Below, piece after piece: positions 35,900 through 50,100 of a stretch of DNA of 64,000 bases (position 1 is its first letter; the number at the start of each line of letters is the position of its first letter). The notes beneath the pieces are model-generated. The model was given only the letters and a program-made list of their open reading frames with translations, had not been told where the DNA came from and did not search any database. The position numbers and the translations under genes were made by a program. The stretch lies in the NCBI GenBank assembly GCA_944470555.2, contig OX104130.1:46223491-46287490 (forward strand), read 5' to 3'. This DNA is from Heterobilharzia americana. Lineage: Eukaryota > Platyhelminthes > Trematoda > Strigeidida > Schistosomatidae.

Positions 35900-37183
35900 C
35901 TGAAAAGTTAACACGTATTTACATTCGTTATGTGAAGTTACTAAGAATGATTGTTTTAATCTACTATATATTCCAGGAATATTCTACGTAGACAAGACTT
36001 GATTAATACTGTTTTCCAACTGTCTTACATACCTATGGGGAGGAAGTGGTGTCGAACAGCTAAAGTAATTTTTATTCAAAACATTACGGCTTATCAAAAC
36101 GGTCTAATGATAGACTAGAGATAAGGATTTTCTTTATACGTTCTCGAATACATTGATGATAAGAAATTCTCTTACAGTTAACTTTAGTCGAATGAAGTCA
36201 CATTCTTAAAACTACTTGAGAGTCTTCCCATAATATAAAGAAGTATATCAAACTAAAAATGGAAAGCTTTGTGGAAAGATGTCTATTCAGACTACATTAA
36301 TTATTAGCTGTGTTTGTAAGAAGAACATTAAATAAAGGCACAGCGACTAAAATATGAAGAATATCTGAGAAACGTAAGGATTCAACCTTAGACGCTCCTG
36401 TTTCGAATAATACTTCTGGACAATATCCAAACTACGATAAATACTTCAAAGCTGACAAATTACAGCAGGATAGGTCTTGGCATAATATGTGATTCAACTG
36501 CTAGAAAACTGAAAACAAATGACTTAAATTTTCAGTTAATTATATACACTCAAATGTTTTTGGAGAACGAATTTCGAGCAACAGCAAACTGAAAAAGTTT
36601 TTTGTTTATTATCAAAATTCACATTACTGTGTTACAAATTTAAATCACAAGTTTGCGCATTATCGAAAACCGTTTAGCATTGGCTTAGTAATTGTGCATT
36701 AGGCAAATATCGAGTGTGTTGTGTTTTAACTTTTCATAACACTTAGCTACCCAGATCTTGGTAGGTGAAATAAGATTCAATCGAGTAATTTATGTGCATC
36801 AACCAATCAACCAAAGTACAGTGGAGTATGAAATTCTTAAGGTGAATCAGTTTGCGAGAGAGGTGCAACTGAACAGACTAGTATAACAGCTACAATTGAT
36901 TGCAGACACAAGTTATTTATCTGAAGCTGATGAACTTCATTGGAGAAAACTCCAGTTGTATATATATTAGAAAAAACTTTGATCAATAACGTTTCATCGC
37001 TCTAAGGTAATACACACACTTAGGACTAACGTCATATTAGGTGACACTGCTTACGTAAATTGCTGTTTATTTTGTTACGTGGACAACAGTAATAATAAGC
37101 AAAGGTCTGTCCCGGCCAGGTAAGCTTGTACCCATTGAAGCAGTTGAAACAATAGCGTAAAATAAGTATCAATTAAATATTAC

Positions 37184-37247
37184 CTGATTGTCAAATGTCT
37201 CGGGCACGCATATCGTTCCCATATCCACTGCCACTATCCCATCGAAT
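37184..37247 (-). CDS. Exon 9 (64 nt micro-exon), module 3
   Basis: The acceptor is CTTTAACTAG and the donor GTAATA. One nucleotide completes a threonine from exon 8, followed by 21 codons: FDGIVAVDMGTICVPETF then DNQ, ending in phase 0. The D-M-G-x-I-x-V-P pattern matches INMGPQYF of exon 6 and the related I-D-I-P of exon 5. A small exon, but phase and module position agree on both sides. Confidence 0.75.
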
Positions 37248-40200
37248 CTAGTTAAAGTAAGAGTAATACGGGAGTCAGCCAGTTTCTCCACAGTTGATTA
37301 TTTTTAGAAATTAAAGAGGCACAAATGAGAAAAAAGTGGCGAATTCACATGTTATTGTAATGACAATGGAAGAGGCTTAACCAAGACAAATTTGAGACAA
37401 TGAAACGTCGGCATAGAAGGGTAGTGAACGGAGAGTAGCATATGTAGACGCTGTGGTTCGTAATGGATTGTTTATTTGATAAAGTAAACAGTGATACATT
37501 ATTATTTACTGGATATCTTTTCAAGAAAAATTTATCACTCAGATTCATGTCAAAGTATGACTGCGATTATGAACATAAATTCTGTTCGGAACGTCATCCA
37601 GTAAGCACTGTTGAATTATTGCATGTCAGTTAACAGAAGTGTCCCTTACTGTGCTGCATTTCAGGCAGCTAATTCTTACCAGAGATGATGTCTCTGTAAT
37701 CTTTATTTTACCTTCCCCTTACTACTCTTTTACATTGTATACTGAAATGCTTTTATTGCAGTCCCTTTCATTGTCACACTCAAATGAAAGAACTCATCTT
37801 TCTAGTGTGTAATGAAGTTGTTCAAATTTTATTGTTATTGCATCACTCTGTGATAAACTTGGCATTTCGACTAAATGATCAAGCTATTTTATCTTTAGTT
37901 TTCGCTCAAGTATTCTTCTTGAGTATCGCACTGATGAATAACAAAATGCATAGTCATCATATAGATACAGTTTTTTCTGTGTGAATGAGTTGTTATCTCT
38001 GGTGATAAACTTGTTCGATGCATAAAAGGGCGCTGAACGAAGATGAAAATGAGCCCGATGCTCTAAAGGACCCAAATTTTGCTCGTTTGTCAGTTTATTT
38101 CTTCGACTAAGCCAGGAAGTCCAGATGTCAACTAGTCACAGCTGTATTCTAATTGTCAATCTTTTGACTGGGTGACGTATATCTAGTGTAAAATAAATCA
38201 AATGAATGCATTCTTACCTGGTTATGAGTAAGTTTATTGATGACTTATATGGTTGAAAAGGTATTCAGTGAAATCTGTAGAAATTAGTAATGAAAAAACC
38301 TAATGAGATTTCCCGCAATATCAGTAACATGGGAAGAGCATCAAGTGTGTAGTCGAATAGCTATTATGGTTAACTAGATCTCAACGCTGGTATAATTATT
38401 TTGTTGCTTTGTTAACTTTGAAAAATATCAGCGAATAATTTTCTTGTAATCCTATGGATGTACAGGATTCAAAGCTGATGCTTATTTTGTCACAGGAATC
38501 GATGAAAAAAGCAATTTGATCAACTGAAAACTGTTTGTATTCATAATTTTGACTATGATTGTTTACTCATCTGAAACTACTCAGCAGATGCGCTGTAAGT
38601 TCCTGAAGAACTTACTTATGTAATCAAGTATCAGTAATCAAATAAAATGAAAGTCAGGTGTTTAATTTTAGGACTGGTAAAACTGTCGATTTCAGAATTG
38701 CTGCCTTTGATCAAATCTGAAGTGTTTTACTAAAGTTTATTCAGTTTCATAACCTTAGGCAATAGAAAGCGGCAGGTCTATCAGCATTGAAAGTTTTGAC
38801 GCAACTTGGAGGTAAGTTATTGCCCTTTTTCTATATCTTATGGTACTCTATTGTGTAGTAGTGACTGATATCGTAGTGTCTTTGTGAAAGAAAAAGAAAA
38901 GTAATCGATATCTCCCACTCACAGTTATTACAAGTAACGGTATATTTAAATTTGTTTTGGATCTTAGTAAACTTGTTCGGTATAAATTAGCGATAATTAT
39001 GTAAAAATCATGATTATGTTCGGAAAAAGCAAGCTTCATGTAATGATCAGCTTAACAAAAATTCATGAGTGAAATAGAAATATAAGTTGACTCTCCACTT
39101 TGTGGCAGTATACATTTAACAAGGTGTAAACATAAGTAGCATTATTAGATTCAGTCTATCAGCAGTTGATTACCTGAAATAGAATTACTGTATAAAATCG
39201 TGGTGACCTAATGCGATGAAATGAACAGCACTTATTCATCAGTCCTTGTAACAAGAAATGTTGTAAGAAGTACAGTGCTTTCCCGGAATACATTTAAAAA
39301 TCTTTGATAACTTTTGTGCATCACCAAAAACTGGAAGTTCTATAGACCTTTGGTTGAGACAGTAGAGAAGATTTGTCACTCAAGATTAGAAAAGTAATTT
39401 GTTCGTGTTCTCTGGGCTTTGACGTTTGTTCCTGAACGTTTTATCACCAGGCTAGAAAAATTAACCAGGGTCTACTTTATAAAGAAGCGAAGCATTTTCC
39501 AGTTGCATGAATTTTTATGAGGAATATTTTCCCACTCTCAGAGTTATTGACTTATTGATAGGAATGACTTTTCTTTCGTTTTTTATCAGAGATTGACCTT
39601 TGTAACAGCTATTATTCTTTAACGTCTACTTTTGGCCTAAAATGTGTTTGTCGGCCTGCCTGGTTTATTGCTATTTGGTTGATCCTTTTTTGATAATCTG
39701 TATGTTGAGTAACTGTCCACTTGTTGGCTGCTTGCCATTTGGTTGAAACACCACTCATCTGAAAATTGTATTTAGGTTATTAGGCTCGTTTTACGTAGTA
39801 TTTTAATGTCGTCCCAGTTAAATTTATGGTTGTCTATCGGTGTCAGTTATGATAGACTTTAGTTAGGCTGATGCTCATATACATATTCCTTGAAATCATT
39901 TTTATCTTCAACAATTTCAAGACAAAGAATTGTCACTGGCTAACAATTATTTACTATTTGACATTTTCAGATTATATAATGGGTGGCATTCATATTGTCA
40001 CTCGTTAAATTAAAAGTATACGTATACCCATTTTCAAAGAAAAACTACGCATACTTGAAGTGAATGGCATTAGGGATAAGGTATAGCCATTGGTAGGACC
40101 AGAATTATCAGTACTCATATATTGCACATAGATAAAACTTCTGCGTTGTGTTACTCTTGCGTAGTTGACCTCAACAGTTTGGCTTTAGTCCTTTATCTAA

Positions 40201-40822
40201 CTCTACATTTTGTGCCTTGTTTGTTGTGTACGAAACAGTTCCGTCTAGTTAGATTACAAAAGTCCTAAGATGAGTGTCATGATTGCTTAAGAAGCGTATT
40301 CACGCGACTTCGCAGCAAAAGTCTCAATGGTGCATGACAAATGAAATGGAATTTCGTATCCATGTGTCTTTAAATGATTACCTGAAATAGGAGTAATTGT
40401 CCTGCAAAACAGATTCGCTAAGTTGTGTATAAAGTGATTCTTATATTTTTAACCTTTTTTCTAAAAATATTTGACCAATAATTCCTTTAAAAGATATTCA
40501 TAGTAAGTCTGCACTCGAATAAAACGTTCTTTTACTCCATGAAGATGAGCATAAACTCATACGGTTTTTCTTATTTTAGGCAATGTAAAATGCAATATGT
40601 TGCTGTTTCCAAAGATAATAAGACCTGTCATTTCCAATGCTCTTAATTTTCGTGAATAATAGAGATTGCAAACTAACCAAAAGTTTTAGAATACTTATCG
40701 TGTTTGTTGATAGTTTTCGCTAGAAGCTTTTTAGAGGCAAAAGGAATAAAAATGAAAAATGTACAAAATGTTCCACAGATATGAATCAGAATTAATTCCA
40801 AACGAACGTTTTGTTCACTTAC
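37248..40822 (-). other. Intron 8
   Basis: A 3.6 kb intron between exons 8 and 9. The short frames at 37345-37548 (-) and 37784-37984 (+) show no motif and no splice support. Nothing else is seen. Confidence 0.65.
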
Positions 40823-41088
40823 GTATCTATGATAGGATTAACACCACTACTAAACCATATATATTCACTGTAGCTCAAAACCGTTGCACCTAACATATCA
40901 ACAGCCCATGAGTTAGAGGATAGTGAAAACATAATTTGAAATCTTGCACACATAGTATTCGGCAGGCTAATTATGTAGTGAAAGCGAACAACTTGTCCAG
41001 GTACTGCTGGATATTTACGCTCACTTGGCCTTTCATGAAAACTGGCAGCATCTACCTGATAGCTGAGTGACGAGCTCGGTACGCGTGC
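40823..41088 (-). CDS. Exon 8, module 3 first part
   Basis: The acceptor is TTTAAAAATAG and the donor GTAAGT. All 88 codons are open in phase 0, ending with 2 nt. The sequence starts ARVPSSSLSYQVDAASF and continues with PAVPGQVVRFHYIISLPNT, the clearest copy of the module opening (P-G-x-V-x-x-F-x-Y-x-I). It follows with CARFQIMFSLSSNSWAVD and MLGATVLSYSEYIWF. The P-G-x-x-V start resembles bacterial DUF11/CARDB-type beta-sandwich repeats, but this is pattern similarity only. Confidence 0.87.
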
Positions 41089-42309
41089 CTATTTTTAAAG
41101 AAATACAAGTTTAAGTTAGAACTGCGAAATTCATCCAACTAGACGCCAATAAAAGCAAAATCCCTTAGAACGTATTACCTCTTCTGTAATCCGTCAACAT
41201 AATTAAAAACGAAATTTGCTGAATTAATATCTTCCTACCTGTCACAGTTACTGAAACTATGTCCTTACTAAATACGTCAGAATTCACATAATGACTGACA
41301 TAATTTTATGCATCATTTCCTCTTGGTGGTAAATATAACATACTGGTCAGTGAGTATAAACTATCAGTTGAAATTGTGTATAAGTAGGTCATTGTTTTAA
41401 CTGCAGGATAACAGTTTATCAGTTTATTTGGAAGTCACCCTAGTAAACATTGAAATAGCCAATCAGGTTTATTTATTTATGTTGGAAAGGAAGATTTTCA
41501 TAAAATAACGAAGTCTGATTGGTTATCTCAGTTGCAGTAGGGGTCTTACTCATGTCAAACATTTTATTTAGTTAGCTATAAGTATATGTAATCTGTGGTA
41601 AATTGAGTAACTTTCAGAGTCATCCTTACGATTAATTGCATTACCAATAAGGATTCTTAATGCCGTGATGAACATCCCCCTAGACGAAAAAACGAAACCT
41701 AAGACGGCTATGTAGGTCATTCTGAAATATAACCTTCTAAAATGCAAACTTGGGAATCATTTGATAGGTTTACTTCTGCAGTGAAAAAACTTTTGAAGCG
41801 GTTGGGAATGATGAACCATTCATCTGAAAACCATTCAGAATTTTGTGACTGTTAGTTTTATCATTTGCACGACGTCGGGACGTCTGAAGACTAATTTCAC
41901 AAAAATTAATCGCCATTCGTGTTCTTCTTCATTGATATGCACTATTCCTTTGGTTATTAGGCCACTAAATTGTCAAAACATTTCTCTTAGTTTTTTCTAA
42001 TTTGCTGACAATGAATGTCAACAGTATGAGTTTCCTTTTGGTAGGCAGGCGTCACCGCATGAGAATATACATGTATCACATAATTTCTGAATTTCCATTT
42101 CAAGAATCTACATAAAGAGAAAACGATAGTAAAATACTACGGAATTACCAGGTTAAATATTTAAACTAGAAAGCTATAATCATTGTGACTTTGACGAAGC
42201 ATTTCTTACTGTTTGCATGAATGGTATACGTTGGTTCACAGTTTTTAAACAAATTATTTTAATGTTATTATAGATTATGTAGTATACATCGATCAAAAAC
42301 GTCACATAC

Positions 42310-42476
42310 CTCATTTTTGAGAACATTCACATTTACGTAAGTTTGAACATTTTGTGTTCCATAGAACAGGGTGAACCGTACAGTAACAAAAGAAGATGCC
42401 AGTAAATTCACATTTAGAGGCACAAGAAAATTAATTGCTGATTTTTCACTTCTCGAATTTGTCATAGTTTCATTAC
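42310..42476 (-). CDS. Exon 7, module 2 second part
   Basis: The acceptor is TTTTTTAG and the donor GTATGT. The 167 nt begin with 2 nt and end in phase 0. The peptide includes NETMTNSRSEKSAINFL, then VPLNVNLLASSFVTVRFTLF and YVNVNVLKNE. The closing V-T-V-R-F-T-L-F strand corresponds to LIISYVIKI of exon 5. It carries an N-E-T sequon. The 8.3 kb intron before it contains the rearranged Penelope-like sequences at 45.4-47.1 kb. Confidence 0.85.
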
Positions 42477-45379
42477 CTAAAAAACGTAGGATTATCGTTT
42501 ATTTTCTTTCGCCTGAGAAAAAGATGTCAAACGTTTTCATTGCCTACACTCTTAGATGAGAAATTGTGGAAAATCAGTAGACATTATCAAAATGTCGGAT
42601 CTTTCAGTGTGATTGTCTGTAGTCATCAGTTAAAACAAGCAAGGTACTACCAAGGGAAAGACAATATATTCACAGTAGTTCCGATCATTTTCATTCCGCT
42701 TCATGAGTTAAAAGAAGTGTATTTTTTTGACGAAAACAGAAAAGTTAAACTCATCAAAAGTTTTTGAGTTACTAGAATCTATAGCTTCAAGACACGGAAA
42801 CGTAGCTCAGTGGCAAAAACCAGGGCAAATAAGATAAGTTTCATGGTTGCTTAGAGATGTTTTAACTAGATTTTATCCAGAAAGCAGTTTTTAAAGCTGA
42901 GGAATAAAGAAGTTTGCTGTTATTTGTAATACGAGGCAGTATCTGATTTAGATCATTATTGGTTTGTGTCTGAATATGAAAAAAAAATGTCAAAAAATTA
43001 GATTGTGCTACTTGTAGCTTTTTAATAACAACGAAACAAGAATATAAGGGATTATAAAACGTCTTCAGCTAAGGTAACGAAAATCAGTGATGTCTACTAG
43101 GGATGTCTACAATAATTATTTACTCTTATTCTCGTTGAGGATATATATACATACAAAACAGATGTTACCTTTCCGTAGGGGAATTACTGATTAGTCTGTA
43201 GCTCCTAGCTGACAAAAAAGCATTCGTGTAAGATACTTAAAAAATGGGAAGTTTACTGGATGTCCTGAGTACATTTCTAAAACTACTTGACAGAATACAA
43301 CAATCAAAAACTGTTGTTTATGGGTTCTTAATTACAGTAGAATCTGCCTTCCTACCCACAACCTGATATCCCAATAGTAAGAGCTTGGTTCTTTTCTGAT
43401 TATCCACAGTAGTTTCAAACTTTGATTTATCTCATTCCACGTAGCCAATCATAAGAAAAGGAACAGAACAACTGAATGAGTGACCAGATTACTCGAAAGC
43501 TACTGCGCTAGTTTATCACAAAAATTATCTTTTTTATCTTTGTAGAGGCGGTTGCATGTCAGGATTCAATGTTGAAGCGTTTTTACCTGTTTCTCAAATG
43601 TGTCTTCTGTCAACTTTCTGATGTCAGTCCATTGATTCTGTCTCATTACTCACAGTATTTTTGACCGTTTTGACTTGTTATTGGAGGGTAAAGAATAACA
43701 TATTTTCTAATCATAACCACTGACAGAGTTCTATCGATGAAGTCTATATTATGGTCATCAACCTAGGGAGCTTATCGTCGTGGTGTGCTTTACTTACTTA
43801 AGGTTGCTAGTTGCTATTATCGGTTTTCGTGGACCCTGATTTCACCCTACATCGAAAGTCAAAGCATACTGTGAGGATAACTCCTCATTCTTGATGACTG
43901 TATCATAGACTTGGTCAATATAAATCTGTCAGTTTTTGGATATATACAACATAACATTGTTTACTGTCGAGTAATCAATCATTAAAGTCAAAAATCTTTT
44001 GAACATTGAAACAAAACTAATCAGCCAACATAAGAATGTTGAAAGTAGACCGATTTCCTTTGGGGGAAATAGCTTTATGAAAGAGTTTTACTAGGCACAG
44101 TTTTTACTTGCAAACAATAGAAGTTGTGGTAGGAAGTGCTTGTCTGTAAAATGTGTGTAAAATGCCATGCAACTTCTGTTTCGAAAATTATTAATAATAA
44201 TGACGGATAGGTTTCAGTTAAGTGAAAAAGAGGAACGTATACTGCATTAGGTAAATTTCTTTCCGTCCTGAAGATTATCTTTAATAACAGGAATACCGAA
44301 GGACCTACTCTATTAAACAAGACAGGATAACTGTTTTCTGTCCATTTTGAAATAAAATAAAAATGACACTTTAGATATTCTCGGCTGAGTGAAAATTTCC
44401 AGTGAATCACTTAGATAAGAATTAATTAAGGGTACGAATACTTCTTTTTAGTAAGCTTCATATCACCAGCTATAATTTTTTACCCAAGGTCAGTTTAAAA
44501 TCATAATCTGATAAAAAATCAACTTTTCGGTATTAACAGGTCATAGAATTTAGGATAGTATTTAAGGAAGCTGAGCAATGGCTTTAAATAACTCAGTAAA
44601 AGAGCAGCTTTTGTTCTACAAACAAGTGACATGACAGGAATAATAAGTGAGATATCAAATGGCAGTTTTTGACCCTAGTCACATAAGGAGAAGTGTATAA
44701 AAAGAAGGGGGAAAATGTTAGGGTGCATGAGGGGAAGATCCGTCCTTGTGCAGTTTATTAAAGTAAGATTAAGCTCAGAAAAATAATTGCAATAAAGAGA
44801 GATGCTGTCCAAAGTTCTACTGAAGATTTGGATTTGGCTTGCTCAAATGAATACCAACAGCCTCCGATGTACGTAAGGATTGTGTTCTCCCGTCATAATC
44901 CAGGTTACATGAAATACGATGAATGACACAAAACGATGGATTTAATTGAATCTGACATCCAACATTCACTAAACCTCAGAGTAAAACACTTCTCACTGAT
45001 CTTGTTTGACATCTACTAAAATATAATACAGGATTTTATAAATTTGATGACAGGCTTGCCTAATCTTAAATCTATCTCGGTCGGCTGTTTGATAGCACAC
45101 AAACCGGAAAATAAAAGCGGAGTAGTTGAGTTAACCTAGTCTTTCTCCTTTCATATCCAGTTGCAATCTGAGAAGCTTCAGTTGGTGAACGTTTCACAGT
45201 CATTCTAAACATCATCTTCAGGGAATCAGAGCTTCACAAGGAAGTGAAGTAATTGGTTGTGTGTGGATATTTATAGAAAGTTAATTTATCTGGGTCTTAC
45301 CTGATTGGTTGCTTGGTGGGTGTCTGGATGCATTTTTTGTGCGACTAACTTACGCCCCTACATTTCTCAAATAGGCGGT
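42477..45379 (-). other. Intron 6, downstream part
   Basis: AT-rich intron sequence. An A-box-like GTAGCTCAGTGGCA at 42802-42815 is the only point of note and has no B box. The 111-codon frame at 44075-44410 (-) is unrecognised. Confidence 0.55.
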
Positions 45380-47100
45380 CAATTGGGTGACCAATTGATC
45401 CATTCTATTGAGCTGATATAATTTTTTTTCAATTTAACTGTTTGATGCTGTTGTTTAACGAAGGTGAAGAACCTGGTCTTATTCTGAATTGTTGACTCTT
45501 CTGTATTCGTAGGAAGATGTCTTATGATGATTGACTGAATTGCTCTAATTGAGAGAATTTCCTTCGCTTTGTTTGACTGGAGAGATTGGATGTTTTTGCA
45601 CTGATTAGTTAAGTGCAAGATTTTGGTTAGATATACGTAAGTCATCTTCATCAAAATTTTGTAGGAAAACATAACTTTTTGGTTTCTAAAGACATCCTTC
45701 AATTGAATTAACTGGATAGACGTTGATTTAGAAGACTTCAAACAAATAAAACTTCTTAGGTTACCTTGATTCTTTTGTACTGTAGTTTATGACTGCTTGA
45801 TTGAAGAGCATTGCAACACAGCTTTTTGTGCAGTACTGGGTCACTGATACTGTAGTGTAGGTCCTGGGTTTTGAGTTGTTTTCCTGTATCATTCAGTTTC
45901 AGAATGTCCATCTTCATGTTATGCAACTAGGATATCTAAAAATGGGAGTTATTTGTTAATTCTTCTTTGATGTGAATTCGATTCCTTTGAAAACATTGAT
46001 GATTAGCCAAAAGTGATTCAGAGAAGGAAATTTCTTTTTCCTTCGCTATTGGTAACGAAAAACGAGCAAGCCTACTATTGGCTAGTAAGTCAAAATCTGA
46101 TCATCGTAAATGGAATGTTCTGGAAGTAAATAGTAAATCATATCTGGAGTTAGAAGGGGGTTTTGTGATCGTTTGGTATATAAGAGGAAGTATGAAGTTT
46201 AACATGATGATGACTTATATTCCATAAAGGTTGATAATAGGAGTAATGGAAAACAGGAACTAACAGTTGACCTAAAGAGACAAAATTCATGCGTATTTTT
46301 CATTTCAGCTTTTATTCTGCAGCTGTTTATTTGGATCATACGAAGCGCAGTCTTTCCGAACGCATTTTCCCAGAACTATCCTTATTAGCTTTTCATAGGA
46401 GAATGTAGGTCAAGCAACATCGCCATCCTGGACTATTTCATCTACTGCGGTAATGTTGCTTCCCTGAAGTCCTCTTTTGGTTCCTACATGGATCCAAAAA
46501 GGAAAGTTCAAGCAGTGCTTACAGAAGAGGTATGTTTAATCCTTTACTTTGCCACGATTATAACTGTTTTTGAAATTCCTTCCTTGTTCCGATATCCATC
46601 CATCTTACACTTGTTGATTGGTAATCGGTATTATTTTACTTCATAGTTTAATTTCCTACGTCTCTACCTGTTAGTTTCAGTTTCTCAATAAATTTTCTAA
46701 ATGGTACCTCTATTATCAACCTCTATTGAATATAACAGTGATGACCATGGTCGACTGGATACTACCTCTTATAAACCAATTTGATTACATAATGCCCTTT
46801 TAACTTTAGAAACAATTTATTATGTCCTCCCAGAATATTCCACTTACCATGATCCGGTTTTGGTCGACTAGCCAATAGTAGACTTATTCAATTTTCTTTA
46901 CTTTAAATACGATATTAAGGGTCCTGGAAAGAAAATTTCCCTTGCTGAATTACAACGTTGATGAAAATTTGTGTAAATTCGATATCGTTTTTAGTATGGA
47001 TGACGAATGTGTCGTCCACCTGTACCACACACAATTCACGCTTGATGACAGTATCATCAACCCTGGATCACATTACTACTCCTTCTGAGAATGATGATTC
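45380..47100 (-). mobile_element. Rearranged Penelope-like element relics in intron 6
   Basis: Near 47020-46940 the minus strand reads V-Q-V-D-D-T-F-V-I-H (RT catalytic region; Y changed to Q). At about 46020-45850 it reads F-K-G-I-E-F-T-S, then in shifted frames L-D-I-L-V and E-D-G-H-S-E-T, and Y-R-K-T-T-Q, the next RT motifs. The frame from 45741 to 45379 may be more of the tail but is not recognised. The two RT parts are separated by an inverted repeat, so more than one copy or a rearrangement is present. Confidence 0.55.
46000..46965. repeat. Inverted repeat, about 200 bp arms
   Basis: The plus strand at about 46000-46195 resembles the minus strand at about 46965-46750. Shared blocks include CTACTATTGGCTAGT, GATCAT followed by GTAA and TGGAAT, TTCTGG, and near the end TATAAGAGG followed by AGTAT. 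The arms are diverged by many substitutions. Spacer is about 550 bp. Confidence 0.65.
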
Positions 47101-50100
47101 CGTTGCAGTTTTGATCACTGGTCGATATATTTCTCCTTTGAACTGCAAGTGGGTGGATTAGAAAAGATCTTTTTGATCCATGATTGTCAGTGCTTTGATA
47201 CTTGTAGATCCTTGTCATCTGAAAGTATATTTAGAATAGTTTCTTTTGCAATGCTCTGATCTATCAATGTCGAATGCGATTATTCTTTGCATATTTTGAT
47301 GTCTTCAGTTTTACCTATGAACCTAGTTGTTGAGTTGATTGACTGGTGAAGGGGTTCAGTTTCCCAGCTAATTACCTTAATAGGTTACTTGCCGGAGTTC
47401 CTGAAAGTGAAACAAGTAGTTGAACCTGTACGCTTGATTTGTGGATCTTCGGTCTTTCATAGTAGTGTAGAAGTGTAAGTCTCTTTGACCTCATTATTCA
47501 CTTATCTAAATTTTTAATTTATCCCCCTGTTGTATGTTCACACCCCGAGATACAAATATTCCTCACAGTTTCCTGTCTTCTTATATGTCGTAAAATCAGC
47601 ATTAGTTGACAGAAGGATAAACACCAAAATCTTGCTGTGGTGGTAGCTTTATCCAAAACGAATTTTTAGGTTCTGCATCAGGGTCTCAGAAATGAAGTCG
47701 CTTCGAAACTTTAGAGACAGGTCCGGTATGCGTTTGCATCCTATTTAGTCCGACAAGAAGACAGATGCTGCCAAAATAGGTCAGAGATGACATCTGTAAA
47801 TGCAGCACTGCATTTGAATCTCTCAAAGGACATTAGTTTCCTCAAAGTTGTATCTAAGCCTTGCTAACAAGCATTAAACTTAGGTTCAAGGCTTTCTGTT
47901 GATTGTCTCCAACCATCTAATACTCCAGATGTGTCAGGAGTAGTTTAAAGAATACACACACAAGGAATTGAGCAGATGAAATATTTAATCATTTTCTTAA
48001 GAAAACATTGTTGACTCAAAACTAATGTTCTCAGCACTGAGGTAATAGCCTACATCCAAATAGTTGTAATTTTAGTGTAGCACCAACTCAGCTGACTATA
48101 AAGTGTACCTTTATGCATAGAAATGTGATTTTCTGTGCTTTGTTCACGTTTTACAACTCTGTGTATAAATCATAGTGTTTATGCTTTTGTGGACAACCCT
48201 TATCTGAAAAAGAAAGTCTTTTATGAAGTGACGAGAAATATTTGTAGGTTGGAGGGAGAATTTTAGCGTTGTCGTCACTGAGCTGGATGATCCACTTGTG
48301 AATATTTCACTGTCGTTCCAGATGACATCAGTATATGCTCCAGAGAGAAGTGAGCTGCGAAATTTTGTCCTCATGGTGACTTTGAGCGCATTGCAGATAC
48401 TAGTTTAGCTGAAAAATGTCAAGACCTTGGATAGAGGACATAGAAAGAATAACAACAAATGTTTACAGGCTAACACGTTGGTAAGTCAGTGATCAATAGA
48501 TGTATCGACATTGACTTAGTCTTTTTACCAGTACAATACACAAGAAACAACAAAATGGCTTGCGTTCATATCATTTGGACAGCAGACCAAAATCCGCATG
48601 GAGACAGTGACAGTATTTTAATTGAAATAACCGTTTAGACATAAGGTCAGTAATACAATCTACTCAACAACTTGTTGAGTAAACCTCATAGCTCACTTCT
48701 TACTAGAGTTTATGTTGATATTGGCTGGAATAACAATGAAAGGTCCAGGATTAAATCATCCAGTCAAGAGAACAAAACAGCATCAAAATCTTTCCTCAGT
48801 TATTACGGACAGCACACTCAGTAGCACGTACGATAGATGACAGATATGATTTGAGTTAATTTAAAAATTTATGATATGGTTAATTGGTCTAATCGATGAA
48901 CCCTCTAGCAATGATTTACGAGTTCCGAATCCGTCAAACCTACCTAAACCTGAGCAACACGGTAGAATCACCAGCCCTTAGACAGTTAGTACACCTCATA
49001 GCCTAGTACACAAACATATTTCCACTTGGGTCATGATATTTTTTTGGTGTATCTCCTGATGGTTGTTTTATATGGCGTTTGTTTTCAAATCTTCGTGGAG
49101 AACGGTAACCGCTTAGTACACACAGAATGTAGTTTAATCCACCTAACCATCCTGATCAAAGTGGAAGATGGTTCACTGAATCGTTTGTGCAATAATCAGA
49201 TAAACTGAAGAAAAGGCGAACCTTTTGAGGCAGTTTTAAATTCATCTCGTTAAGCTATATTTCTAGTAATAAGTTTTGTTTTTCACGTATACATCCTTAT
49301 CATTTGTTTCAAGAAAATGTTTAGTATTTCACTGCTGAAGTAATTATCACATATTTGTCCATTCAGAAAGCAAATGGTTTTTGCTAGTGAAAGGTTGATG
49401 AACAGCAAACAAACACTACTCAATTAAGTTAAATTATCAAAAGATGCAATAAATTGGAGTTGAGTATTCTCTAGCCACCAGCGCCCTTGAGAAAGTCAAT
49501 TTCTGTTCAAACCTTTCAAGAATAATTTTTCTGATTGTTGCATGTATTTATCTGGGTTAAAATATCCAAAGCAATATCGGATTTTTTAAGGTTGCTTGTA
49601 AATTCTTTCGTTAATTACCTTCATACTAACTTTCGAAAGTCACAATAATCTAGTTTTTATTTTGATCAACCTTCTAAAACAGAACGCTACTACTATGTAG
49701 AAACATTTGTCGATTCAAATCTAATAACCGAATAAAATGACGCAGCGCAGCAGATTTCGTCATTACAGTATCTGCTTTTATTTCATATTTTCACTTTTAT
49801 TTGCTGTACATAAATGCTTTTTCGTAATATTAAACAGCCAGCCAAAAAAGTTTAAGGGGAATAATTAAGGTATTACAATATCTGCATATAGGTCTAAGAT
49901 GTATGTGAATGTGACTATCACTTAAAATGGAGAGGTTGTGCTTACAAATGACTTATGAATTCAAAAATATGCCCATGCTTTCTTCATATGCTAGAAAGGT
50001 AATTAGCACTGGTTGGGGCTTGGTTAAATAGAAGAAGTTTGACCGTAGTAGAAGTCATAGTCTCAGTAGTGGCAGTAGCAGTAGTAGTATTCAACTTTAT

